Below, piece after piece: positions 8,443 to 16,112 of a DNA stretch of 64,000 nucleotides (within the stretch, counting starts at the first letter, position 1; each line of letters opens with the position of its first letter). Both the position numbers and the translations under genes were made by a program. Under the pieces are notes generated by a model that did not search any database, was not told the DNA's origin, and saw only the letters and a program-made list of their open reading frames with translations. The stretch lies in assembly GCA_945877255.1 (NCBI GenBank), contig CAMCRE010000005.1, forward strand, positions 1 through 64,000, in the 5' to 3' direction. The stretch comes from an uncultured Erysipelotrichaceae bacterium. Its GTDB lineage: Bacteria; Bacillota_I; Bacilli_A; Erysipelotrichales; Erysipelotrichaceae.

Positions 8443-9075
8443 AATAATTTGAGTATAGCCTTGAAAAATATCATTGCTAATTGAAGAAACTTCTTCAGGA
8501 TTAACGTTGGATATGAAAAAGTGTTTATCTTTTAAATACAATGTAGTAAAAAATCCTAGGATAATAAAAATATATAAAATAGCATTAATTGATTTTAAAA
8601 TAAAAAGTTTATTGTTATGGATTTTAAATATTAGTATAACATAACAACACATTGTATACACAATTATTGAAGTGATGAGATTAAACCAAAATGAAAAAAA
8701 GACTAATGAAATTCTAGGAGAGAATGAAAATAATTTCTCTATGAAATGATTAATTGAAACTGGGAAAAATGTAATAAGTAGCAATGCAAAAATAAAAAAT
8801 AGAAATCGATAAATTATAAAAGATTCAAAATAGTCTTCTATAAAATACTCTAATACACATTCAATCATAAATGTAGAAATTATAAGTAGACAATTTATCG
8901 TTATGAAGAAAAATGATTTAGACAAGAAAAAATATGCAATATTTATAAATAATGCAAAAATACTGAACAAGTTGATAGAAAGTAAGGTAATTTTTAAGTA
9001 TTTTAATTTTGCATGATTTTTAATATTTAAATAATTTGAAATAGACTGAATATAACCTTTAATGTATTTTTTCAT
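8347..9075 (-). CDS. multi-pass membrane protein, ICE cargo, unknown function
   Basis: 242 residues from the ATG at 9075, chosen over the ATG at 9081 because GGAGG lies six bases before it and none before the other. At least six hydrophobic helices and a very low content of charged residues except at the ends. It is one of four minus-strand genes set singly among the plus-strand ICE genes, which suggests cargo with its own promoter in the 9082-9138 gap. No family recognised. Confidence 0.6.
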   Translation of the reverse strand: MKKYIKGYIQSISNYLNIKNHAKLKYLKITLLSINLFSIFALFINIAYFFLSKSFFFITINCLLIISTFMIECVLEYFIEDYFESFIIYRFLFFIFALLLITFFPVSINHFIEKLFSFSPRISLVFFSFWFNLITSIIVYTMCCYVILIFKIHNNKLFILKSINAILYIFIILGFFTTLYLKDKHFFISNVNPEEVSSISNDIFQGYTQIILFFFIYEFFIKNISKKINQIQNMKQDYQNQS

Positions 9076-9138
9076 CTGCATCCTCCTAATGATATAAAAC
9101 TATTTTAACATAAATTACAAAGAAAGGAAAAATAAAGT

Positions 9139-9936
9139 ATGAGCAAAATTCACAATCCATTCGCTAGTTTTGCAGGGCGAGAAAATAAGCGGTTGAAAGA
9201 CTCGTTTTTAAGACACGATATACAGAAAGAAGAAACGAAATTACTAGATATTGAGCAGTTAGTTGATGAAACGAATAACCCTTATCCAATAACAGAGTTA
9301 GAAGACTTAATTGAAAGTATCAAAATGTACGGTTTGGAACAAAACCTTGTTGTTCGAAAAATAGATAAAAATTTATACACGATTATCTCAGGACATAGAC
9401 GTTTTGCAGCAATCAAGCATATTATCGAAAATGATATAAACAATGAATTTACACATTTAACAGAAATTTGGTGTAAGATTATTGATGATTTAGAAGATGA
9501 AATCGTTGTAAACTTACGTCTACATGAAACGAATTTCCAGCATCGTAATATTTTAAAGCTAAAAGATGACGAAAAGTTAAAAATCATAGAAGACTATTTA
9601 TATTGGCTTGAAAAAGCAAGAAAAGAAAATATTTTGATTAATGGTAAAGCAATAAAAGGGAAAACAAAGGATATTTTGGCTGAAAAATTTAATATAAGTT
9701 CAAGAACAGCGAGCAGACTAATAGCAAGCACCAAAGGGGTGCCAAATGGCACCCCCCCTGAAAAAGAAAAAACAACGGATGAAAAAGTGGTTGAAGTGGT
9801 TAATCAATTAGATAAAATTAATGATAAAATTGAAGCGATGGTTGAAGAACTAAATGAAACGCAAATTGATCAAATAAAGCGTAGTATGGATGCAATACAT
9901 AGGATATTAATGTTTAGGAAAATAAAGGAGGAATAA
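9139..9936 (+). CDS. ParB-like partition/nuclease-fold protein
   Basis: 265 residues. The N-terminal ParB/Srx domain (about 35-120) shows LEDLIESIKMYG and SGHRRFAAIKHI, the latter carrying the arginines of the CTP-binding box. A helix-turn-helix follows at about 175-195 (TKDILAEKFNISSRTASRL), then a coiled C-terminal tail. An 8-bp perfect inverted repeat GGGGTGCC/GGCACCCC lies within the coding sequence at 9736-9755. The last 23 codons recur in the gene at 11023, and another segment recurs at 12921-13000, so parB has been a source of copied fragments. Confidence 0.88.
   Translation: MSKIHNPFASFAGRENKRLKDSFLRHDIQKEETKLLDIEQLVDETNNPYPITELEDLIESIKMYGLEQNLVVRKIDKNLYTIISGHRRFAAIKHIIENDINNEFTHLTEIWCKIIDDLEDEIVVNLRLHETNFQHRNILKLKDDEKLKIIEDYLYWLEKARKENILINGKAIKGKTKDILAEKFNISSRTASRLIASTKGVPNGTPPEKEKTTDEKVVEVVNQLDKINDKIEAMVEELNETQIDQIKRSMDAIHRILMFRKIKEE
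9736..9755. repeat. perfect hairpin inside parB
   Basis: GGGGTGCC (9736-9743), loop AAAT, GGCACCCC (9748-9755). A related hairpin with one more pair occurs at 12941-12962. Confidence 0.7.
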
Positions 9937-9938
9937 CA

Positions 9939-10073
9939 ATGAAAAACATTATCGACAGTATGTTTTATAAAATATATGGACTTTTATATGGACTTTATTT
10001 TAAGCACTTTAAAGCAAAAGTAAAAAGAAAGGATTTCAAGACCTGCATAGGGAAACCTAAAGATCGTTTTTAA
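9939..10073 (+). CDS. micro-protein after ParB
   Basis: A 44-residue ORF two bases after the parB stop, with ribosome binding site AAGGAGGAA. An aromatic-rich first half (FYKIYGLLYGLYFKHF) and a basic second half suggest a peptide that lies on or in the membrane. It overlaps the 3' end of the convergent minus-strand gene by 17 bases. Confidence 0.55.
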   Translation: MKNIIDSMFYKIYGLLYGLYFKHFKAKVKRKDFKTCIGKPKDRF

Positions 10074-10758
10074 AAGAGAATCGTTTAGATTTCAAATAAG
10101 ATTTTGCAAGTAAACGTTTATCAGAATAAAATATTTTTTGTGTAAGTCTGTAGTTTAACATTTGCGTCAATTCATTGATGAATACATAAAGATAAAAATC
10201 AAATTCAGAAAGAAAATATTTTTTATCAATTAAATCTTTATTCGATAATATTGAAATTTGTATGATAGGGACATCAAATTTAAGAGCACGTGCGATTCGA
10301 TGATTTCCATCAACAATCAAATATTTTGATGTTGGTGCTAAGTAAAATGGGACTGCAACAATAGGATTAGTATTATTTATATTTTTGATGAAAGTTGACG
10401 GCTTATTCCAAAAGAAAGAACATGAATTTTCCAATTCTACTGAAAAATATTTTGATTCAAAATTTATCGGTGGATTTAATTGTGCTAGTGTTACTAAATT
10501 TGAAACGTTAAAATTGACTCTCAACAGAATAGAATCATAGTAAAAATAATATAAAAAACAGGTACTTGGTAAATTGTATACTAAATTATTGATGTTAGAT
10601 ATAGATAATTTGTCATATCTTTTCAATAAAGCTAGCCAATCAGATAAATATCCGCTTTGAATGTCTTTATTTTTAAATATATCAAATTTATTTAAAAATT
10701 TATAAAGCAATTCATAGTCAATTGTATAGATTGATTTTTTTTCAAAGTTAATAGGCAT
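10057..10758 (-). CDS. ParB/Srx-like fold protein, ICE cargo
   Basis: 233 residues. The run YLIVDGNHRIARAL at about 146-159 is the signature of the ParB/sulfiredoxin-like nuclease or kinase fold (DGNHR box). The rest is not recognised; the N-terminal half is helical and aromatic-rich. GGAGG lies about 8 bases before the start. The gene is divergent from a small XRE regulator at 10815, and the 56-bp gap has TTGT/ACAA palindromes. Free-standing ParB-fold proteins with one regulator are often accessory or defence genes; that is only a suggestion here. Confidence 0.6.
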   Translation of the reverse strand: MPINFEKKSIYTIDYELLYKFLNKFDIFKNKDIQSGYLSDWLALLKRYDKLSISNINNLVYNLPSTCFLYYFYYDSILLRVNFNVSNLVTLAQLNPPINFESKYFSVELENSCSFFWNKPSTFIKNINNTNPIVAVPFYLAPTSKYLIVDGNHRIARALKFDVPIIQISILSNKDLIDKKYFLSEFDFYLYVFINELTQMLNYRLTQKIFYSDKRLLAKSYLKSKRFSFKNDL

Positions 10759-10770
10759 CTTAAAACCTCC

Positions 10771-10797
10771 GTTGTTAAAAAATACAACATTATTGTA
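10771..10797. promoter_or_regulatory. operator-like palindromes between divergent genes
   Basis: GTTGT (10771-10775) faces ACAAC (10784-10788), and TACAA (10783-10787) faces TTGTA (10793-10797): three half-sites at regular spacing in the only gap between the cargo gene and the XRE regulator. A candidate site for that regulator. Confidence 0.45.
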
Positions 10798-10814
10798 CCA
10801 TAGAAAGGAAAAAA

Positions 10815-11021
10815 ATGAAAATAAAATTCAAATTGAAAAAAATAAGAGAAAGTAAAAAAATAAGCTATCGAAAGTTAGCACTACTTAGTAATGTGTCAAC
10901 AAGAACTATAGTGGATATTGAATTGAGTGCTGCACAACAAGTTCCGTTAATGACGCTTTTGAAATTAGCAAAAGCATTAGAGGTTAAATTAGAAGAATTA
11001 TATGAGATTAAGGAGGGATAA
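10815..11021 (+). CDS. small XRE-family transcription regulator
   Basis: 68 residues that are almost entirely a Cro/C1-type helix-turn-helix (ISYRKLALLSNVSTRTIVDIE), ending LEVKLEELYEI, the usual end of this small family. It resembles the regulator at 21673 in size, start (MKIKFK) and end. Preceded by AGAAAGGA. Divergent from the minus-strand cargo gene. Confidence 0.85.
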   Translation: MKIKFKLKKIRESKKISYRKLALLSNVSTRTIVDIELSAAQQVPLMTLLKLAKALEVKLEELYEIKEG

Positions 11022-11022
11022 A

Positions 11023-11307
11023 ATGAAAAACATAACAACAGATGAAATAATAGAACTAATAAAAAACTTAACAACAGAAAAGAAAATTGAGTTGATAGAA
11101 AAAAAGAAATATTTAGATGTTTTTATCATTGATGAAGAATGGCGATTTCGCTATGAAGTCGCAGAACAAGGCTACGGATTAGATAAATTAGTGCATGATG
11201 AAAATTGTGATGTTCGAGAACTTGCGAAAAAACTAAACGAAACACAAATTGATCAAATAAAGCGTAGTTTGGATACAGTACATAGGATATTGATGTTGGG
11301 GAAATAG
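11023..11307 (+). CDS. hypothetical protein with a ParB-derived tail
   Basis: 94 residues from the ATG at 11023, with AAGGAGGG as ribosome binding site. A longer reading from 11002 would run through the preceding stop region and lacks support. The last 24 residues (LNETQIDQIKRSLDTVHRIL...) nearly match the end of the ICE ParB protein, over about 70 bp of DNA. The first 70 residues contain an ITTDEIIELIKNLTTEKKIE helical run. No known function. Confidence 0.55.
   Translation: MKNITTDEIIELIKNLTTEKKIELIEKKKYLDVFIIDEEWRFRYEVAEQGYGLDKLVHDENCDVRELAKKLNETQIDQIKRSLDTVHRILMLGK
11231..11300 (+). repeat. copy of the parB 3' end
   Basis: About 70 bp matching 9848-9917 with only scattered changes, in the same reading phase. 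Confidence 0.75.
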
Positions 11308-11310
11308 AAA

Positions 11311-11382
11311 ATGAAAACATTAGCAATTTGTAGATGTGGTAATGGGGTTGTAAATTTACCGTTACATAAATTGAAGCATTGA
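11311..11382 (+). CDS. 23-residue ORF duplicating the end of the 11475-12107 gene
   Basis: MKTLAICRCGNGVVNLPLHK and three more residues. 48 bp (11325-11372) match 12047-12094 with one change. No good ribosome binding site, so it may be a broken remnant rather than an expressed peptide. The CxC pair is conserved between the two copies. Confidence 0.35.
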   Translation: MKTLAICRCGNGVVNLPLHKLKH

Positions 11383-11408
11383 AATAATAACGAAAGGAAG
11401 GGAAATTC

Positions 11409-12107
11409 ATGAACACAGTAAAGGAAATTATCAAGAAGAAACAGCCATAAAAATTAAAAAATGCAGACACAATCATGCAATCTGAACTTGTAGAAAACGT
11501 AGACTATAAATTAAAATATGAAAATTTAGTAGCTAAAATTACCAAAATCCAAAACAAAAAACTAAATTTAGATATTTATAAAAAATATGTTTTGAAAATG
11601 AATAATCAGTATATAAAAGACTATGATTTTTATACAAAAAAAGTAGTGCTAGCCAAAAATCCGGAACAGTTACAATTGTTTGATTCTGTAGAAGTCTATT
11701 TGTTTTGTGAAAGAAATTTACTAGATGAAGTCGAAATTATCGAATATCCGAAATATAAGTACTCAAAAATTGAAACACCATCGAAAATTTCACAGGAGAT
11801 AACATTGGAAGTAGACGAATTACAATGTGGTATTATAACGTTTTATATAGATATTGATTATTATGATCAATCCAAACAGAAAAAGATTATATTATACAAT
11901 GAGGAATATAGTTTTGAATTAACAGAATATATTCCGGAAATTGAAGAAATGGTAGATGATTTAGGTAATATTGTATGTATTTGCGATTGTGGTAAAAATA
12001 AAATAATCTATCAAAAAATTATAGATGTCATTTTAGAGAAAAAAGTAATTTGTAGATGTAGTAATGGGGTTGTAAATTTACCGTTACATAAATTAAAAAA
12101 GAAATAG
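11409..12107 (+). pseudogene. hypothetical gene split by an in-frame TAA
   Basis: An ATG at 11409 with ribosome binding site GAAAGGAAGGG opens 13 codons, hits TAA (11448-11450), and the same frame then stays open from 11451 to 12107. The downstream part alone (ATG at 11475, 210 residues) has no ribosome binding site. The simplest reading is one 232-codon gene with a nonsense mutation, though re-initiation at 11475 is possible. The protein is charged and rich in K, E and Y, with C-terminal cysteines in CICDCG and VICRCSNG. No family recognised. Confidence 0.55.
12047..12094 (+). repeat. second copy of the 48-bp CxC module
   Basis: Matches 11325-11372 with one change in 48 bp; forms the 3' end of the 11475 reading frame. 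Confidence 0.75.
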
Positions 12108-12132
12108 TAAAAATAAGAAAGGAGAAATAAGT

Positions 12133-12426
12133 ATGGCAGCTATTGGAGGAATATTAGTTTTGAGTATCTTAGTGATTTTTGTAGGAGGTATTGTTTATAT
12201 TGAATTTAGAGAAAACTTCCCAATCGTTTTAGGTATATTAATCGGTTGGTTTGCGACAATATATATACTATTCTTTAATCCTTCTATCATAAGAGAGCCG
12301 CTTAACTATGAATTAAACAAATATCATTATATTACATTTGCAAAAATATGGGGTCTTATAATTGGGGGACTCATCTGGTATAAAATAGGAATGTATGTAA
12401 TTAAAAAATTAGAAAGAGAGAATTAA
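12133..12426 (+). CDS. small membrane protein, unknown function
   Basis: 97 residues with three hydrophobic helices (about 4-23, 28-47, 75-90) and ribosome binding site AGAAAGGAG. No family recognised; it lies in the accessory zone between two hypothetical genes. Confidence 0.6.
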   Translation: MAAIGGILVLSILVIFVGGIVYIEFRENFPIVLGILIGWFATIYILFFNPSIIREPLNYELNKYHYITFAKIWGLIIGGLIWYKIGMYVIKKLEREN

Positions 12427-12445
12427 AAGAAATGGAGATTAAACA

Positions 12446-12907
12446 GTGAAAGAAAAAATAAAAAAATTGATGAGCGATTTTTGTATGAGTAATTTAAAAG
12501 AGGAAATTGACAGACTACTCATAGAAAACAATGAAGATTGGGAAAGTATAGAAACAATTACCTTTGAAAAAGAGGAAAATTTAGATAAGCCGTTTTATCT
12601 CAAAAGTCTTTCGGTTGCAGATAAGCAGTATTATTTTGATTTTTACTATTTCAATCAATATAGCGGTGAATTTGATACATTTTTTATGATTAATACAGCA
12701 AACCATACTTTTCTGCACTATGGATATGATGGAATGGGATTATGGCGTGTATTTCCTAAAGTAAACAGTGGTGTACTAGACAGAGATGATATGTACGATT
12801 GGCTAATGAAAAATATGTTGCTAGAAAAAGTCTATCGACCATCACAACATTATAACGGAAAATTCATTGAAAAATTAAATGAATTATTAGAAGAAGAGAA
12901 TATATGA
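12446..12907 (+). CDS. acidic hypothetical protein, possibly immunity-like
   Basis: 153 residues from a GTG start with GGAG eight bases before it. Acidic, rich in aromatics (YYFDFYYFNQYSGEFD, WRVF), with a DWESIE run near residue 31. Small, acidic, single-domain proteins with this character are common as immunity or SMI1-like proteins, but I see no diagnostic motif and no matching toxin beside it. Confidence 0.5.
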   Translation: MKEKIKKLMSDFCMSNLKEEIDRLLIENNEDWESIETITFEKEENLDKPFYLKSLSVADKQYYFDFYYFNQYSGEFDTFFMINTANHTFLHYGYDGMGLWRVFPKVNSGVLDRDDMYDWLMKNMLLEKVYRPSQHYNGKFIEKLNELLEEENI

Positions 12908-12920
12908 AAGACTACTAAGG

Positions 12921-13000
12921 ATTTAATAGCAAGCACCAAAGGGGTGCCGATTTCGGCACCCCCCTTGAAAAGAAAAAACAACGAATGAAAAAGTTATAAG
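12921..13000 (+). pseudogene. remnant of a parB middle segment
   Basis: Starts with TTTAATAGCAAGCACCAAAG and matches parB 9717-9795 with small changes, then loses the frame. It includes a hairpin GGGGTGCCG (12941-12949), loop ATTT, CGGCACCCC (12954-12962): one base pair longer than the parB copy. Confidence 0.6.
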
Positions 13001-13054
13001 CATTTTGGTCGCCTTTCCACAGAATTATATGAAGAAATAGAGGAGTGATAGAAT

Positions 13055-13333
13055 GTGATTATCGATGTGAATAAGAATCCCAGAGAGAGTATCTTTTATT
13101 TAGCAGCTTATATTTTAAAATATGCTGAAAAAATGAAGTGGTATACAATTGAAGAATTGTATGCAGTTGTTTACATGCAAGAAAAATTAAAATTTAAGAT
13201 ATTTATATATTGCTTAGATTTTCTTTATTTGTGTGGTGTAGTTGAGTATAGCATAGAGAAACAAAGACCTGTATATAGAATTATTAATCCAAATGTTAAA
13301 AAGAAAGGAAAACAAAATGAAAAAGCGAATTAG
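13055..13333 (+). CDS. small protein resembling ABC-3C middle components
   Basis: 92 residues from a GTG start, with GAGGAG upstream. The pattern NPRESIFYLAAYILKYAE, TIEELYAVVY and IYCLDFLYLCGVVEY, ending in a short beta pair, resembles the small winged-helix middle components of ABC-three-component conflict systems. No matching ABC ATPase or effector gene lies next to it, so if the resemblance is real it is an isolated part. It overlaps the next gene by 17 bases. Confidence 0.5.
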   Translation: MIIDVNKNPRESIFYLAAYILKYAEKMKWYTIEELYAVVYMQEKLKFKIFIYCLDFLYLCGVVEYSIEKQRPVYRIINPNVKKKGKQNEKAN

Positions 13334-13556
13334 TAAAAAAATATTAAAAGAATGTATTGCATGTATTCAATCAGCAAGAAAGTATAATGTTTCTATTTTT
13401 TGTAGTGGAATATCACCAGAAATGATGCAAAGAAGGTCTAAAGTAAAAATGAATTTTATTTGCAAAGAAGAATTTATATCAAAGATAAATCAGTTAAAAA
13501 CAAAAGCATTGAAAATAGGAATTGATATTCAGTTAGGTAGTGAGAAAACGTGGTAG
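13317..13556 (+). CDS. small basic protein, unknown function
   Basis: 79 residues from the ATG at 13317 (ribosome binding site GAAAGGAA). A longer reading from 13293 lacks one. Contains IACIQSARKYNVSIFCSG; no family recognised. Confidence 0.5.
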   Translation: MKKRISKKILKECIACIQSARKYNVSIFCSGISPEMMQRRSKVKMNFICKEEFISKINQLKTKALKIGIDIQLGSEKTW

Positions 13557-13637
13557 AGTTATTAGAAATAAAGGAAGAGTAAATATGGATGATTTTAATT
13601 ATATTTTATATTCAGCTGTAATTTATCCACTTTATTG

Positions 13638-13646
13638 TGTTATAAT
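13638..13646 (+). promoter_or_regulatory. extended -10 promoter
   Basis: TGTTATAAT: a TGn extension plus a perfect TATAAT (13641-13646), 29 bases before the ATG at 13675. It supports that start over upstream ones. Confidence 0.55.
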
Positions 13647-13674
13647 ATTAATAACAAATGAGGGGAGTATAGCA

Positions 13675-14202
13675 ATGGAAAAAGCAATTATCACAGGATT
13701 GTTTGGTTTGATAACGGGGTTAGTTTTATCTGCAGTCAGTACTAAAAAAGTAGGTAAAGAAACTTCTGGTTTAAAAGAGAGAACAGAACATATTTATAGA
13801 GAAACATCTGGATTAAAAGAACGTACAGTAAAAATAAGTGATGAAACAACAGGATTAAAAGATAGAAATCTTGAAATAAAGCAGGATTTGAAGGAAACAT
13901 TAAGTAAAGTATCTTCACTGTTTGAAGAAACAAAACGAAATCAAGCACTACAGGAATATGTAACGATACCGAATTATGAAAAAATGATTATTGAATTAAA
14001 AAAGGTATTTGAGCAAAATGCAATATTAAATCAACAACTTATAAATCAAAAATTAGACATTGTAAAATTAAAAGAACTTTTACAACAAGAAAAGATGGAG
14101 AAGCAAAAATTAGAAATAAAATACGAAGAACTTGAAATAAAGTATAAGGAATTAAAAAAAGAGAAATCAAATCATAATCATGAAATAACTATGAGTATGT
14201 AA
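13675..14202 (+). CDS. membrane-anchored coiled-coil protein with GLKERT repeats
   Basis: 175 residues from the ATG at 13675, chosen for its ribosome binding site (GAGGGGAG) and the extended -10 promoter; longer readings from 13585 or 13540 are possible. An N-terminal transmembrane helix (about 4-22) is followed by three tandem repeats of about 17 residues (TSGLKERT, TSGLKERT, TTGLKDRN) and then a long coiled coil to the end (about 60-165). The shape suggests a membrane-tethered rod, cytoplasmic or external. Function unknown. Confidence 0.6.
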   Translation: MEKAIITGLFGLITGLVLSAVSTKKVGKETSGLKERTEHIYRETSGLKERTVKISDETTGLKDRNLEIKQDLKETLSKVSSLFEETKRNQALQEYVTIPNYEKMIIELKKVFEQNAILNQQLINQKLDIVKLKELLQQEKMEKQKLEIKYEELEIKYKELKKEKSNHNHEITMSM

Positions 14203-14229
14203 TGGAAAAACAGAAAGGAAAAAAAGAAA

Positions 14230-14994
14230 ATGAAAAAATTAATCGTATTATTAGCAGCAGTATTATTAGTAAGTGCTTGTGGTGGCAACAAAACAGCACA
14301 ACAAACAACAACAGAAAAAAAAGAGGAAGTTAAAACAGAAGTTGCAGGTGCAAATACAGAAGCAAACGCACAAACAACACAAAAAGAAACAGTGAATACT
14401 GGAACACAGTCAAGTGAACAAAAACAACAAACAACGCAAGAAAATAAAGAAACAACACCAACAACTACACAACAGACAACAGCTCCAGTTGTCACAAAAA
14501 CAGAAGTCAAAAATGGTGCAACGATCACAACTAAAACAGAAACAATACCCTACAAAACAATAGACAGATACGCTTCCACAAACGCAAAATCAAGAGTATT
14601 CCAGCAAGGTGTAAATGGAACAAAAATAATTACATATACGAATGGTACAAAAACGAGTGAAAAAATTACAGCACAACCAAAAGACCACATAATAGAGCGT
14701 TATATAGAAGTTTCACCAAGAAAAGTTACAAAACAAAGAGTGGAAGATAAAACAAGACCGATTTACAGAACTATAAGTGTTAGAAGATGGTTCGTCAGCA
14801 CAAGTTCCGGAGAGCTTCTTTTGTTTTATTCTGAGAAAGAAGCATATAATAAATATTCAGATTTAAGTGATTCTGGCGTTGGTGCCAGATGGGGAACATA
14901 CTCTAGAGAACAACGAAAAACAGATGTTGTAATTGGGTATGAGGAAATAGAAAAAGAAATCGTGCAAGAAGCAAAATATGAATGGAGACATTAA
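14230..14994 (+). CDS. lipoprotein with G5-like domain
   Basis: 254 residues with a lipoprotein signal ending VSACGG (cysteine at 17). A low-complexity linker of T, Q, K and E follows (about 20-95), then a G5-like segment (about 95-155, IPYKTIDRY ... QQGVNGTKIITYTNG). The C-terminal domain holds RRWFVSTSSGE. G5 domains bind cell-wall or carbohydrate partners in several surface proteins. It is probably exposed on the outer face of the membrane and may take part in cell contact during transfer, which is inference. Ribosome binding site AGAAAGGA. Confidence 0.75.
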   Translation: MKKLIVLLAAVLLVSACGGNKTAQQTTTEKKEEVKTEVAGANTEANAQTTQKETVNTGTQSSEQKQQTTQENKETTPTTTQQTTAPVVTKTEVKNGATITTKTETIPYKTIDRYASTNAKSRVFQQGVNGTKIITYTNGTKTSEKITAQPKDHIIERYIEVSPRKVTKQRVEDKTRPIYRTISVRRWFVSTSSGELLLFYSEKEAYNKYSDLSDSGVGARWGTYSREQRKTDVVIGYEEIEKEIVQEAKYEWRH

Positions 14995-15026
14995 AAAAAC
15001 ACAATGCAATATTGTGTTTTTTTTTA
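14993..15026. terminator. bidirectional terminator
   Basis: ACACAAT (14999-15005), loop GCAAT, ATTGTGT (15011-15017), flanked by A runs on the left and T runs on the right. It serves the lipoprotein gene (plus) and the convergent 15024-15839 gene (minus). Confidence 0.8.
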
Positions 15027-15839
15027 CGATTCGTTTGAAATTTTCTCTATATTAAGTGATACCAAACGCACGTTTTTTACAGTATACTCTAAGTCAATTA
15101 ATTCTGATGTATTACAGCCAGATTTAAAACCAATCGTTTCTTCAAATGTAGAAGTATACTTAAAAACATTAAATTCATCTGTGTATTGAATAGTGATAAT
15201 AATATTAAAAGAAAAATCATCATTCTGCATTCGTTGTAATACACTTAGGTTAGGTATATTTAAAATTCTAGAAAACTCTTGTTTTATGATGTAGCTTTTT
15301 TGTGAAATTAAAATAGGTATGTTATGGTGCGTATCAAGTGGCTCAAAAAGTTTCCATTTGGTATCGTCAACTGTAAAACTTTCACATGTGATTTTAACAA
15401 TAGGATTCATTGCATTTCCGTTACCAATATTTTTAATACATAGTGGGATCATATCATAAGATTTTTTAGATTTATCATTGACATATTTGTCTACTCTATC
15501 GATATCTTCTGGTTTTGTAGGTTGGTATGTAGGTATTTTAACAGAAATTGCATTATTGAATTTTGAAAAACGCAATGTGTCTTCTTTTTCATTAAAAGAA
15601 TTGACATATTCAAATTCAAGTAATGGTCGGTATTGCAATGCTTTATCTTGTAGTTTTTGCTCGGTATCTTCAATTCGATGAATAATAATAAGCACAAATG
15701 TTGCAGTAGAAGTAATAGGGATAACAAATTCATTAAGGAATTTAATGATAGTGGGAAATAATGTATAGATAACAAAAAATGAAATGAGTGCAATAATAAT
15801 TGATAATATAATTTTTTGGTGTTTGTGTGATAATTTCAT
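15024..15839 (-). CDS. membrane protein with large soluble domain, ICE cargo
   Basis: 271 residues from the ATG at 15839, which has GGAG about 8 bases before it. Two hydrophobic helices near the N-terminus (about 9-30, 38-58) are followed by a soluble region of about 210 residues with beta-rich character (PLCIKNIGNGNAMNPIVKI). It stands alone on the minus strand, with a possible TATAAT for its own promoter just upstream. This topology (two helices, then a soluble domain) occurs in many unrelated accessory and defence proteins; no family is recognised. Confidence 0.65.
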   Translation of the reverse strand: MKLSHKHQKIILSIIIALISFFVIYTLFPTIIKFLNEFVIPITSTATFVLIIIHRIEDTEQKLQDKALQYRPLLEFEYVNSFNEKEDTLRFSKFNNAISVKIPTYQPTKPEDIDRVDKYVNDKSKKSYDMIPLCIKNIGNGNAMNPIVKITCESFTVDDTKWKLFEPLDTHHNIPILISQKSYIIKQEFSRILNIPNLSVLQRMQNDDFSFNIIITIQYTDEFNVFKYTSTFEETIGFKSGCNTSELIDLEYTVKNVRLVSLNIEKISNES

Positions 15840-15898
15840 AGTACAATCTCCTTTTATAAAATTATAACACATAAATGTTCGAAAATACAGGAGGAAAT

Positions 15899-16084
15899 AT
15901 GGAAAAAATAAATATTAAGGGTGCTTTTTTTGAATGGTTAATATATTTTGTATATATTATGATTTATTTGAAATTAGCGTTTTTGTGGAAAGATGCGAAA
16001 ATTTCAGATAATCATTTTGTTGCGATTACGATAGTTTATCTGTTTGGATTACTGCAATTAAATAGAATTATTAGAAGGAGGTAG
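15899..16084 (+). CDS. small membrane protein
   Basis: 61 residues from the ATG at 15899 with AGGAGG (15889-15894) just before it. Two hydrophobic helices with a central KDAK turn and a basic end (RIIRRR). Divergent from the minus-strand gene; the 59-bp gap must hold both promoters. Confidence 0.5.
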   Translation: MEKINIKGAFFEWLIYFVYIMIYLKLAFLWKDAKISDNHFVAITIVYLFGLLQLNRIIRRR

Positions 16085-16112
16085 TCATGAAAAAAAGGAG
16101 AAATAAATTATA

